Assembly (NCBI GenBank): GCA_015501055.1
Contig: JADNYV010000072.1
Location: forward strand, 1 to 64,000
Length of the DNA stretch: 64,000 nt
Source: Mucidula mucida
Lineage: Eukaryota > Basidiomycota > Agaricomycetes > Agaricales > Physalacriaceae
Direction: 5' to 3'
The position numbers and the translations under genes were made by a program. Below are positions 21,831 to 32,862 of the stretch, one piece after another. The notes under the pieces were generated by a model. The model had not been told where the DNA came from. It saw only the letters and a program-made list of their open reading frames with translations, and did no database searches. Every line of letters starts with the position of its first letter. Position 1 is the stretch's first letter.

Positions 21831-24234
21831 GCACAACTGGGTAGTTACTTCGCATTTCCAGCGAGAGTACTTACCTCGACTGCCAACGCATTTGAGTGCT
21901 CGAAGCCACCCTAGTATAGCAAAAATAATTTATTTCCAAGGAATTGGGAGAGGAACGTGTCGTATACATTTGACGCCGTGAAGAAGATGCAGAGAATTTC
22001 AATCAAGGTGTGTATGGAATTGATGTTTACAGATCGTGCAGAGGCGTGTTGGCGGGGCGGGGGCAGCACTACAACGCACCATTCTTTGTCTTGAATGTGT
22101 TCCGGGGCGGTGCAAAGTTTGCATTCATGATAGGTATGGTTTCGCCACTGCTGTGACTCACTCACTGTGCGGCTATGAATGGTTAAAGAGGATCCAAACC
22201 GCGCGCGTACAAGATGGTTCTGGGAAAGGCGTGCTACATATGGAGAGATTGAACAAGCAATATAGTGTGTGATCAGCTTCACTCACAATGAAAACGCGTT
22301 CTCAGCCTCGGCTGTAAGGGAGATCGTCGAGATACAAAACAGACCACCCTCGCGCAGCACTCATCTCTGGCATTTCAAGAAATTGTCATGAGAGCCTTCT
22401 TCTCTTCAATGATCAGATCTTGGCGTCCACTGGTAGCGCGCAGAACAAGATAGGTCATTTTGAGGATGGATTACTTTGAGGATGGCGACAATACGGGCAG
22501 GAGACGATTTGAGAGTGGCAATCATGTTGTATAAGTAGAAGAACGAGTCACGCCAGCAAAGACAACGTGGCTGACGTTGACGCGTTGACGGAGTAGTGGT
22601 TGAAAGCAAGTGATGCAAGGATTCTCGATTTGGAAACCTTGCTCACCAACGACCATCATCAGCTATCAAATCCCTTTGTTTCCCTTGCATCCTCAACGTT
22701 TTCTGAACGGTATATCAACATGACCGACGTACTGTAATACCTATTCAGAGGGTGCAACTATTCCCCGAAGCGCGCTTAGGTTCAAATCAGAACATCAATT
22801 CGGCTGGTATGAAGGAGAAGTGGGATTGGAAGGAAGCCACAACTGAGGAGTTCACGCACGCCTCTTCATTTTCGTTTCCTCCCCAAAATGCAGCGCACTC
22901 TTTTCACTACTTCCCTCCACGATTCCAAGTCAAATTCAAAGCCAGCACGCCCTAAACCACTTCGCGCCTGGCTCACCTAGCTCGAGGAGACTGAACTCCA
23001 TCCACGCCGAATCCGCCAAAGCATGAGGATGGAAATCTCATTTCCTGCGATTCAGAGGAACTTCATCTTTAAATGTGAACATGTCCCTGCTGCTGTTGCG
23101 CACGCTAAAGCTCTCTCATGCTTGCCCGTGACACATACGCGAGAGTTTCCGCGGCAAGAATTGGGCTGTTGGGAGGTTACGTCGGGGAACATTCTCATGG
23201 TTGGCAATCATGAGTTTTTCTGGGTGATTCCCATAAGCCTCTTGCATTGACATGTTGACAGGCTGCACTTGGAAGCTTCATCGTCACTCGCAGGTCTCAC
23301 GCGCTCAATGGTTGTTCACAGGAATGGGCGCTTCACGAGAAAGACGTGCTACGTTGCGACGCAATGCGCACGACATCATCCCTACTTGATCGTAGTGTTC
23401 AACCACCAACTATTTGTTTGCTATTCACAAGTAATGAAGTTTTGATCGCATTAGTAGGATTGCCTTCAAATTGCCTTGCTAATCAAATTTCCTTCTTATG
23501 CAGCATTATCTACACCATGTCGCTACTCGCATGGGCAAAGCGACGCACAAAAGCATTGTCAGCGACAACACGAAGTCTTGAGCATGCACGCGGACGGACG
23601 GTGAGATATTACTTTGGACTGGAACTATCTTGTCATGATATCGCAATAATGTCCACCACGCCCAGCGGAGATGTCCCGATTCAACAACATCGGTGCTCAG
23701 GACGCGCGAAGAAAAGGAACGGCATCCAAGTTGATCTTGCGGGCGAACCACAGGAGTACAGAAAACAAAGATGCGGCCGAAGGTGCTAGCCGACAAAACG
23801 GATGATACTCCACCTCACGCTCGCAAAGGTCGTCGTGCGCGTAAGAAGCTGTTCCGTCTACCAGTGGATCCCAATGCGAGTGGTTCGTTAATATGCTGTT
23901 GCATTTGATGTTTTCTAATAGAAGTACTAAGGCATGACCCTATGGACTATCACCCGTCCCATTGCCGCGGTACGCTTATTCCTTCCTTCACCTTTACCGC
24001 ACTCAGTACTTGTAGGTTCATGATATCGTTCCCTTCAATGCTCAGAATGAAGAGTCAATCATGCGGCCCCTAATCAATCAAGTATTCGTCGTCTGGCATA
24101 ACCCATACGGCTCTGTATTCAGACAGAGTAACAATGACACGACGCGCTGCCTCTGGAACTGATAACCAATGCGCCACACTTCAGAAGCCCGTCCCCGAGT
24201 CTCAAAATCAAAAAGGGTTGGATCCTGAAACAAG
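21831..24234. other. Spacer between the inverted repeats
   Basis: 2.4 kb with no recognised gene. A short basic stretch (ARKGRRARKKLFRLP) occurs near 23815-23865 but lacks a supported start or splice structure. Several moderately long frames (for example 23346-23789) have no domain and no consistent exon pattern. Confidence 0.4.
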
Positions 24235-24550
24235 TGTTTCTCGACTATAATTGGCGTCGCACGCAGCAAGAACGCGAAACGCCTTGGTGGCGTCGAACCT
24301 AGTCCTGGTGCCTACGCAATCTCTGACTCTTGCGACAAAAACGTAACCACTGTCTTGTTTCGGGGCTGCAGCCCTTCTTCGGGTGACCTTCCGGTAGCAT
24401 GCCTTGCTCAGTCCTAGCGCTTTGGACACGAAGTCCTCAGACCGAACACCGTACCGGTAGGCCAATTTCCGTCGGTGCTGGTTCTACTTGTCAAAGACAT
24501 TTACGAAGTGATCCAGTCATGCGCCTTCTTGGTCACCCTAAGATCCTCCA
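24235..24550 (-). repeat. Inverted repeat, right arm
   Basis: Reverse-oriented partner of 21525-21830. It is slightly longer because the left arm has lost short stretches (around the segment reading KQDSGYVFVARVRDCVGTRT here). A shared short block (aatgcgccacacttca) also occurs in direct orientation at about 21382 and 24170, next to the two arms. Confidence 0.75.
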
Positions 24551-24869
24551 TGACCATGCACCATGGACTCTCTTATATAGCCTTATCCACGTAAAGGAGT
24601 CGTGTTAGCCTTTTTGTCTCACGGAGTATCGACAGTGTGATCTGTCGATGACTCCTATGCACAGTGAAGGAGGACTTCTGGCATTGCGCCGCTCGGACTC
24701 AACATGCAGAGAGTGGTTCAAACAAGTGTCGTTCATTCTACTTATGAAGTAGAAATGTTCCAGTAACTGACTATGGCATACAACATAATGGATAAGAGAA
24801 GGTAGGTCGTAGTTTGGGCTCCGTTGAGGGATGTACAGTGCGAAAGGCAATGTCGGAGAGTCTGACATA

Positions 24870-26316
24870 ACGATACATAAGATTCTGGCGCTGAATGAGT
24901 ACCGGAAGGCCACGTAAGACTGAAAACCTACAGCATCTATCGGGGTTCCGCAGGTTTTGAGGATGAGCTCAAACTTGTGGAAAGCTATATAGTTGAGATA
25001 CAATACATGGTCGTTCACACCGAATCCTACCTTTGATGTCGAAGCGGCCGACTTTGCATTGGCCTTCTCAAAGTTTCTCTAAAGGATGTCATTCAGTCAT
25101 TGCGCATAGAAGCGAGAGGCGACATACATGAGGACTCCCATCTTTTCCAACTCGTGCAGGCCGCACCTGATGTACATGATAAGTAGAAGCTTTCTTACCT
25201 GTCTATATCGCCAAGTAGATTGTCGATGAAGTGATACAATGCGGTATGAAAAGAACGCACCTGTTTCAGCGACTTTGCACGAGATGATCCCGCGGGCTTG
25301 AGTCGTTTGGCCGGGGTTTCCGTTTCGAGCGATGCTTCACCGCCACCTTCCTTACCGGAAAGACACGCTTCTGCGGCATTGACATCGTGTTTCCTCTTGG
25401 CGGTCGGAGAAAGGGCATCGATGTTGGGAATAGTTGCCAGCGGGAGCCGAAGAGCATCGTGTTCTGTATATTTAAAGACAAGGAGAGGCGTGAAAGAGGA
25501 AGAGTAGAATGTACCGGTATCCTGCGTCACTTGAACACACATGCCTTTCTGCAGAACAATGAGCCCTGGAATTCTACACCGGCGAATACGTACCCTCTTC
25601 GACCTAGGACTAGTAACGGTACGTTCCTGGAATCGCGAAAGGCATGAGGACAGTTAAGCCAAAGATTGGATATCGCGTACCGTCTCGACAGAGGTCTATA
25701 GCAGTTGATTAACAAGAACGAGTAGTACTAGAAAGGCGTTACTCACAGGCGACATGATTGAATCTTCGTTCTGAACAGAGGGAACGATGTCGTCAACCTA
25801 CGCCTATTGAGCGTGGTGAAGGTAGGGGAAGGATTAGGCGTACCGCGTCGATGGGAACGGTGATGATAGGCTAGGAAAGAGGAATGAGTAAAGGCGAGTT
25901 GCTGTACGAGGCGCCGCTGACAGTTGGATTGGCATAGTTTGCAGAGGCTGCAGAATCATGAGATACGAACGGCAAGACGAAACGATGAAGAACGTACAGC
26001 CCAGGACGTTTTTGTAAAAGTCTTCCAGGTCCTGTCGAATTTCCGCGTTGATTTTTCTGGTCTCGGCGAGATTCTTGGTGATTTCCGCACGGTCTTTGTA
26101 AATCTGCTGTTTCGAGAGGGTTATAAGCTGTATGTTCGTATCGGCGAGTTGGTCGGCGAGGTCCCTTCGGCGGGCAAGGAGATCCTTGAGAGTAGATGAG
26201 GTCGGAGCAATAGCGGCTTCGTCGAGCTCGTCGAAGACTTGGTCCAGGGCGATTTCGATTTCTCTGATGCGAGAGGAGAGCACTTTGAACTCGGCTAAAG
26301 CAGGGCAAGTAGACAT
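24870..26316 (-). CDS. Hypothetical multi-exon coiled-coil protein
   Basis: Unrecognised protein with many small exons. It starts MSTCPALAEFKVLSSRIREI at 26316 and has a long predicted coiled coil in the first 105 residues (DLLARRRDLADQLADTNIQL, EITKNLAETRKINAEIRQDL). Further exons follow with good splice sites: DDIVPSVQNEDSIMSP (about 25795-25753), a mini-exon TSVET, ERTVTSPRSKR, GLIVLQKGMCVQVTQDT, and EHDALRLPLATIPNIDALSP with a basic nuclear-type segment (TPAKRLKPAGSSRAKS). Later pieces include CGLHELEKMGVLM and KANAKSAASTSK, then GVNDHVLYLNYIAFHKFELI, so the 3' end is not well fixed. It is divergently arranged with the gene at 26602 (about 285 bp apart), so the two may share a promoter. 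A nuclear or chromatin role is only a guess. Confidence 0.6.
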
Positions 26317-26601
26317 GGTGGTATGAGATAGAGAAAGGGCGATCTAGTGCAGGCGGTATTTATACCTACGCGCCACAATCCTACCAAACAAATACAATCT
26401 AAAGCAGGCGCGATTCCTGTCGCCGTGGCACGCTTAACGCGCTTTTTACGCGTCAAAATGAAGAAGGACATGGTGGTGAGAAACAGAGAGCACATTGCGT
26501 AATGGCGGTGCGACCCTGGCATCTGTGGATGCCAGTATATATGTCCGCCGCCGATCATGCACGCGACTTGCTTCCGACTTTCATCTACCTCTATTCCTGC
26601 T

Positions 26602-27249
26602 ATGGCTCTCAAACGCCCTTACTCGGACGAATGGCATGATTTCAGCGAGGACACCATGACTGGACGTGCGATACGACTGTTATCTCAAGAACCGATCTCG
26701 AGGAGGCCCACAACAGTCGATATCAATTCAAGAAACGCGTCTGCAACGCCAAGCGAGGGATGCAGCCGAGTAAGCTTCATCTCGCCTATTCTGATTGTAT
26801 GAAATGAGCGGCTACTAGAGCCTCGCTACGTCCTGGACCCCCCAGTGTCAAGACCATCGTGAGCTAGATTACCTGCGCCACGAACATTTCTACTGCTCAA
26901 CTCCGTCATGCAGGCCCTCTCCAAGTTTTGTTGATCCTGCCAGTACGTTACACGCTCTCCTTTATCTTACTATAGTAATTCTACGTCTACTAGCTCGACC
27001 ACCGAGTAATCCCGCGCAGGTCCGAGGCGTTCTCCTCGAGGATAATATTGGGCGTGATAGGTTTACTGTCGACATTTCCAAATTCAAGACACTCGAAAAG
27101 AGCACACGGAGCTCTGTAGCCACTATTAATGACGAGAACAGTGCGTTTTAAAATGCTTTCGCCTATACCTCTCGTCTTGATGGCGTCGTTTCAGCTCCGC
27201 CCACGATCAAGGCGAAGACAAGCCTAAGCTCGCTTTTCAGTATAAATTA
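26602..27249 (+). CDS. Hypothetical small protein
   Basis: Short gene of at least four exons. The ATG at 26602 gives MALKRPYSDEWHDFSEDTMT and later SQEPISRRPTTVDINSRNAS. Joined exons continue with SPSFVDPATRPPSNPAQVRG, LLEDNIGRDRFTVDISKFKT and, after an intron with donor gtgcgt (about 27140) and acceptor ttcag (27197), PPTIKAKTSLSSLFSIN and a stop. The frame is kept across all junctions, which is the main reason to accept it. No domain is recognised. It shares a short promoter region with the divergent coiled-coil gene. Confidence 0.5.
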
Positions 27250-27976
27250 ACGGCAAGACCTCGGCGTTCCTCGTGCTGTTATATATGCTGCGCGTCGCTA
27301 ACCATGGTCTAGAGCTCAACACATTTACGAGACCCTTTCGTCCTAGTTCAACCTAACACATTGTACACCGCCAAATGTCCTACATGCGAATCTCAGGTGA
27401 GTTGCTCAGCCAAGGTCCATGAGAGGTCACTGCTGTGGCTCACGTCCAGGCCAGGCTGCCTCCAGGTCGTCCGGGACGACGTGGGTGTAGCATAGATCCC
27501 AGCATCATAACCACATATGGATAGTTGTTGCAGCGACATCATCTATCACCTGGCTGCAACATGGCAGCTACCCTCTATGCAGTCCTCCCGCCATGTAGTA
27601 GTTGCCATAATGAATCTCCCTGCACAACATGCACACACATGTCCTCCACCATTCTCAATCTATCCCAACTACCTAGCTTAAATTATATCTGTCACATGTA
27701 TACACCTAATGGATGGGTTTAAAAAAGTGTGCAATAAACAGGTACCAATATATACAGTGAGTGTGTGTAATGATCATCATTCCGGATCGGGACATCAACA
27801 CCTCGGACATCTCGGACTCGTAATCCTATTTTAAGTCCCGACGTGTCCACCCGTTTTACTTGGTCTTAGACTTATCTTACAACACCTAGACCTGACTCAT
27901 CACTAAAAATACGACATCAGTATTTAAGCCTTGTTGTTAGTCTACAAACCTCATTGAATCAACGCTATTGCCTTAG
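27250..27976. other. Region without a supported gene
   Basis: No gene recognised. A short frame at 27363-27410 ends at a donor-like site and could be an exon remnant. The stretch is moderately AT-rich toward its right end, where the transposon-type gene terminates. Confidence 0.4.
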
Positions 27977-30335
27977 CTAATCTATGTCGTCTAGGTCTGT
28001 ATCCCCATCCGGTCCGGGAGCATCATCATTGTACTCATCAGGATCTAATTCCTTCTCCATTTTGGTCCTCCACAATGCACAAACAGCTCTCTGGGGTCTT
28101 GTCAATGGTAATGAGGACGAGGAGGCTACAGTTCGTTGACGTTGAGCAGGACAGTAATCATCCCTGTCAGAATCCTCCGCCCTCACAGCTACACGCTTTC
28201 GCTTTGTTGTTGCTTTCTTCTTCGGTGCTGGGGCAGCTGTGGGTGGATTTCCGACGGCTTTCTCTAGTGCTTTAGCCGCCTTTGCCACCTTCTTCTCCCC
28301 GTGTGCCTTCCGCATGTCGCTTGCTAGTCCTCTGTGATAGGCCACTCGATCATCATGCAGCGGTATGGGCACTGTTAAATGACGAGGTAGGGTTGCCCGT
28401 AGCAAGTCAGCATTGTGAAATGCATGAGTGTTGATCAAGTAGCGATCAACATTCTCGTGGATGATGAATTTTTCAATGCGGCCAGATGGGCGCCGTTCTT
28501 GCATAATGGGATGTTCGCCCGTAGCCTCACATTTTGCTGTCTCGCAGTTGTGTTGGGCGTTGAACTTGAATTTGATGTCCTGGAAAATGTAAGAGCCGGA
28601 ATCGTGAATGGCGCATGAAAACTCACCTTGGGTGAAACCATAACAGACGTAACTTCGCTGTTTCTCCGAGTGAGAACTGGCATGCCGTATTTTGGGTCTC
28701 GAGTTGGGGAAATCTGATACACCTCAACACAGACAAGATCACTCGGTAGACATGGTGCATTGCTTTCTGCGTCTTTGAGAGTGCAAGCTAGAATGCAAGT
28801 AATCCGACCAACAATGACCTCGCCACCCTTCAATATTTAATCAGTATTAAATTTATGCAGCCTGATCATGGAAACACACCGTGCCAAGTGGTGATTTAAG
28901 AAACACCCATGAATTCACAAGGCATTCCTCCAATGATTTGGATACGGCGTACCGGCTGTACAGCGCCAAAGCATGCACATCATAATTACCATAGTTGAGA
29001 GCCTTTTTTGCATCAGTATCAACCAGGTGGAGCACAACACGTATTGGTGCTGTACGCGGTAACGGAGCAAGTTTGACTGTACCTGTATACTCAAATTAGC
29101 TATGTGTGAATGGCCAAACAGGTTAATCAGCCCACCAGGCTTGAGATCCTTTCTAGCTGACCACCCAATGAGTTGCTGAAGGACGCCATGGTCTTCAAAG
29201 TACCGTCGAACACCAGGTCCAGCATGTGACCAATTATTACCTTTAGCTGAGCTTAACCACCAACCGCCTATTAAACGATGCTTCAGAGCTTCTTGATCAG
29301 CCAACTGAAGGGCGATATCACGACTTGGAGAAAGGTGATTAGAAAGAATAGAACAGAAGCGGAAGATAGCATTGAAGCATTCGAAGATCTCCGTGGCAAC
29401 TCCAATGAGTGGTCCAAAAGCTGTGATATCTTCAATGGTATGGGTGAGAGGATGAAGCTTTATCTTTGAGATGATCTTTGTAGGATCCAGGGCTGCAAAC
29501 GCATCGAGAACATTTGCAACAGCCGTCTTTAAATCATCCTTGAATTAAAGTTGATGAGAACCACGACCAACATTGCCAGAAGGACAGGAAACCTACTATG
29601 TATTCTTTAAAATCATGAATCACAGGTACCCAGAGTAGTGCGGACAGCTCTCCAACAGCTCTCCATATGGCAAACTGTTTGTCTGTGACAAGATCGCGAA
29701 TATGGAAAATGCTTGTTTGTACCAGGGTTTTGAATTGACGCTGAATGAGCGACCCAGCATACTGCATGATGTAACTCAAGCGTATTGTGTGAATGGAAAG
29801 TGCATCTGTATTTGTAGATTGCAGTTGTATAGCATATACCTTCATCTGAGCAGCTGAGAACGATGTGTGTGATGAATGCCAAATATACTTTACAATGCCA
29901 AGCAATATGGTATGTAGGATTTCAACCGGTGTATCATGTGTAGGATTGAAACCTGAATTGAGGTCACAACAACAGAATCAAGCAGGTACTGGGAATGACT
30001 ATACCTTTTATTGTCAGAAACCCACTATAGATCTTGTCGCGATTCTCGACAACCCACTGTATGAGATCCTGCAAGATTTCTGCATCCGATGCCGTGTTCG
30101 TGTCCAATGACTTTCTCGTATGGTATTGTTGAAGAAGGATGTCAATCCAGTACTGGGTATACATATCCTTGATTCCCGTTCCTGTTTGAGAGTCCTTGAT
30201 TGGCTGTGCAACGCCGCAACATGCGAGACGGACTTGGTTTTCAAGTTTGGCTAAGATCTGCTCCTTACTGCGTGGAACACCTCCCTAAGCAACTGTTAGT
30301 CATCACAAACAGGAGACAACAATTGTATGCACCTC
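27977..30335 (-). pseudogene. Transposon-type protein, C-terminal part
   Basis: C-terminal half of the same Agaricomycete protein family whose N-terminal part is at 11980-13456. Segments in order are VRLACCGVAQPIKDSQTGTG, MYTQYWIDILLQQYHTRKSL, TPVEILHTMLGIVKYIWHSS, SLIQRQFKTLVQTSIFHIRD, TDKQFAIWRAVGELSALLWV, FRFCSILSN-type text, LADQEALKHRLIGGWWLSSA, GPGVRRYFEDHGVLQQLIGW, then GGEVIVGRITCILACTLKDA, FKFNAQHNCETAKCEATGEH and NTHAFHNADLLRATLPRHLT, followed by a basic Lys-rich tail. Many short introns are present and the C terminus at 27977 is natural-looking. The N-terminal half is missing: the similarity starts abruptly at about 30335 against a membrane-protein gene. A transposase role is likely for the family but unproven. 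Confidence 0.65.
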
Positions 30336-31316
30336 AAACATTGCCTCGTCCACAAGTCGTTAGGACGCAAATCTCCTGCCATGATGCGCCCAATAATCAT
30401 TGTCGGTGCAGCTGCATATAACATCGTTGAGTCACTTCTTGTCCATGGAAAACACGTACCGTCAATGCATTCAGGAGTCTGTCCACATAACTGTACGACC
30501 AACTAGCGATACACACATATAAAGTAAGATAGACGATATAGGTGGCCGAGTACATAAAGGCGCCGGAACGAGGATCTCTATCAGTCCCCGGTACGTACGG
30601 GCGTGCTTGACGCCGGTGACAAGGAGGATTTGAAGGATGATGAACAATGTGGTGAGGGTGCTGTAACAGAATAATAGACGACGGTCCAGTTGATCTGTTG
30701 CAGGGCTCAAGCTGAAAGGTTCAGTTGGTCTGGGTGGGCACTGAGCGACTAACGCAAAGGCCTGGCTCGCTATAAGTCTTATGTTAATACACCGACTTTA
30801 GAACATCATGAGAACATACACAATCCCATGATGACACCAAGGAATGGAGGAGCGACGACAAACCAACTGTAGTGATACAGCTCCCAGTATCTCCAGGTCT
30901 GCAATGAAATTGAACCTCGGCGTTTTTGAGTGTCATTGAAGACACAAACATTTGTCGGTTCCGGGAGCATAGCATTGAACTCAACCGTTATCGTCAAAAC
31001 AACTTTCAGAGTAAATCTCTTTGATGACCGAGTTCCGTTGCCTATTGCGAATATATATTGCAAGATAGAGTCCTGGGATTGGCCATGGGTGACATAGGTT
31101 GCATAGAGTCCGTTCCAAGACAGCCAATATGTACCGTCGCCAAAGCCTAAATGAGACAGACGACCACTGTCAGAATGATGAGCTGGGGTGGCCATTGGCC
31201 GTGTGCCACTAAAAGCAAGTCAGCGCTGCGGGCATTATAGTAACAACCACTGGATAGCATACCTGTCTGTGATACTACTGTCCAGAAGGTAACACAATGC
31301 CGTGCCTATCATCATG
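30336..31316 (-). pseudogene. Broken membrane protein gene
   Basis: Agaricomycete multi-pass membrane protein of unknown function. It starts near MMIGTALCYLLDSSITDR (about 31315), has an extracellular-like part (GDGTYWLSWNGLYATYVTHG, NVCVFNDTQKRRGSISLQTW) and membrane segments (YHYSWFVVAPPFLGVIMGL; LLFCYSTLTTLFIILQILLV). After KHARTYRGLIEILV at about 30580 the frame breaks: the expected continuation (SGAFMYSATYIVYLTLYV) lies in another frame, consistent with a loss of about 4 nt. The last recognisable exon (PTMIIGRIMAGDLRPNDLW) runs straight into the transposon-type remnant at 30335, so the 3' end seems to have been replaced. Part of its 5' region is also present, decayed, in the 7.0-7.2 kb arm. 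Confidence 0.55.
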
Positions 31317-32650
31317 CCGAAGCTGTTTCTTCTCGTAGTAGGGGTGCCACTCTATTGACTCGTCTGGCAACCGGTGGTCCAGAGATCATCAATCATGCCA
31401 CACAAAGCGTCTTCAATCCTGCCTTGATGTAGTGATAGTCTTATTGATCTTTGAATTGTGATACATCAGATACCGTTCAGTCGAGGAGGCGCCTTGGAGT
31501 CTTACCAAAGCCTATGCCGGCTCAGTTGGACACCCAAGTAAGTTAAGGAAATTGTGTCACTTTTTGGACGTCAAGTGCGCTGAAGAGATTCAAGAGGAGA
31601 CTACTTCCCACATTAAGGATGTCGGTAAGCGTCAAAATATAAGTAGCTGTAGTTTCAATATCTCTGGTCGAGTTGCTAAATAGAATGCTTACCTAGCTGC
31701 GTCAAATTGGAATGACGGAGAAGGTTCAAAGTTGGTTGAATTTGCCAGCTTAGAGCAAGACAGCAGGAACAGTCAGTTTTTAATGATAGTGGTGAAGAAA
31801 GACTGTGCCTGTCGCTTGAGGTTCATTAAAACGCACCGGCCCGTCTCCCAACCCGGAAAACCCGTCCGGAAAATCAACCCGCCTTCCCCAAATCTCTTTA
31901 TCAACAGCCATGTCCACCCCTGCGAACATCCTCCTCATCAACGGCCCCAACCTCAGCCCCTCGGCACACGCGAGCCACACATCTACGGCTCCGACACCCT
32001 CCTCAACATTGTGTCTACCGCCAAAGCCGTTGCAGACAAGCACGGGGCGCAGTTTGCTGACTTTCAGAGTAACCACGAGGGTGCGATTGTTGATCGCATT
32101 CAGCAAGCGCGGGAGCAGGGCGTGACGGGGATCGTGATTAATCCTGGTGAGCTGTCTACCTCTCTTCAATTAAATTAACCGGGAGGGATACTAATGTTGT
32201 GTATCGGGAGGTGCATATACACATATGTCTGTGGCTATAAGGGACGCGCTGGTTGGCGTGGATATACCTTTCTTGGAGCTGCATGTGTCGAATGTACATG
32301 CACAGGAGGAGTTTAGGCATCATTCGTATCTGTTGAATAAGGCTACGTCCATTATTGTCGGGCTTGGCGTGAAAGGCTATGGTATGTGTTAATTCGTTTA
32401 GGTGCTATAGACTGATGACGTTTGGTTAGAGTACGCGGTGGCGACGAGTCCGAAGTTTAGGAAGGAGAACAAGTGATAGATCAGAAGATGTATGATACTA
32501 TAGTGACCGTTAAATACACTAGGCTCAGCTTCGTGTATTGAAAGAGTAGTAGAGGATGTAACTGGACATTTCAACGTTGACAGTGACGGAAACTTGAAGG
32601 AAAGGATTGCATGGGAACACGTGACGCGTTGAATTCAATCTTGACTTTCA
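31225..32650 (+). repeat. Conserved arm of the inverted segmental duplication
   Basis: Partner of 5540-7215 in opposite orientation. It spans the 5' side of the membrane gene, the intergenic sequence, the whole DHQase gene and the start-proximal region of the shikimate/quinate dehydrogenase promoter. CpG content is normal and coding exons keep their residues except for one single-base loss. Confidence 0.8.
31910..32476 (+). CDS. Type II 3-dehydroquinate dehydratase (qutE-like) with a one-base frameshift
   Basis: Small type II dehydroquinase converting 3-dehydroquinate to 3-dehydroshikimate in quinate catabolism. The ATG at 31910 gives [15 protein letters not shown]; after that the frame shifts by one base (about 31953-31960: CTCAGCCCCTC, whereas the decayed copy keeps CTCAACCTCCTC), and the body continues in another frame as [20 protein letters not shown] and [20 protein letters not shown] with IVINPG. 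Exon two (after an intron of about 60 nt) gives [20 protein letters not shown] and [20 protein letters not shown], exon three [15 protein letters not shown] and stop. Key residues (Arg in GTRE, Glu/His in SNHEG and HxxS-type Ser) are present. Because all else is intact, the frameshift may be an assembly indel. Confidence 0.82.
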
Positions 32651-32862
32651 CCTTCATCACGTCGGCGCCATGGTCGTTTCCAACGTTAAGTATACCTCCC
32701 TCAACTCCATCTCGACCATGTCGATGACTCCAATACATCGTAAGGGCCTTCTTGACGTCGGCGGTCATAGTGATCACGTCGCTATCCTTGCCTTTCCTGT
32801 GGAAAAACTTTATTCCGCCCTTTATATCCTCTTCCCCACATCTAAGCATCTATCCCATTACA

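Noticed and set aside
23346..23789. 147-codon frame
   Set aside because: No recognised domain, no splice or promoter evidence, and an opposing frame of similar length.
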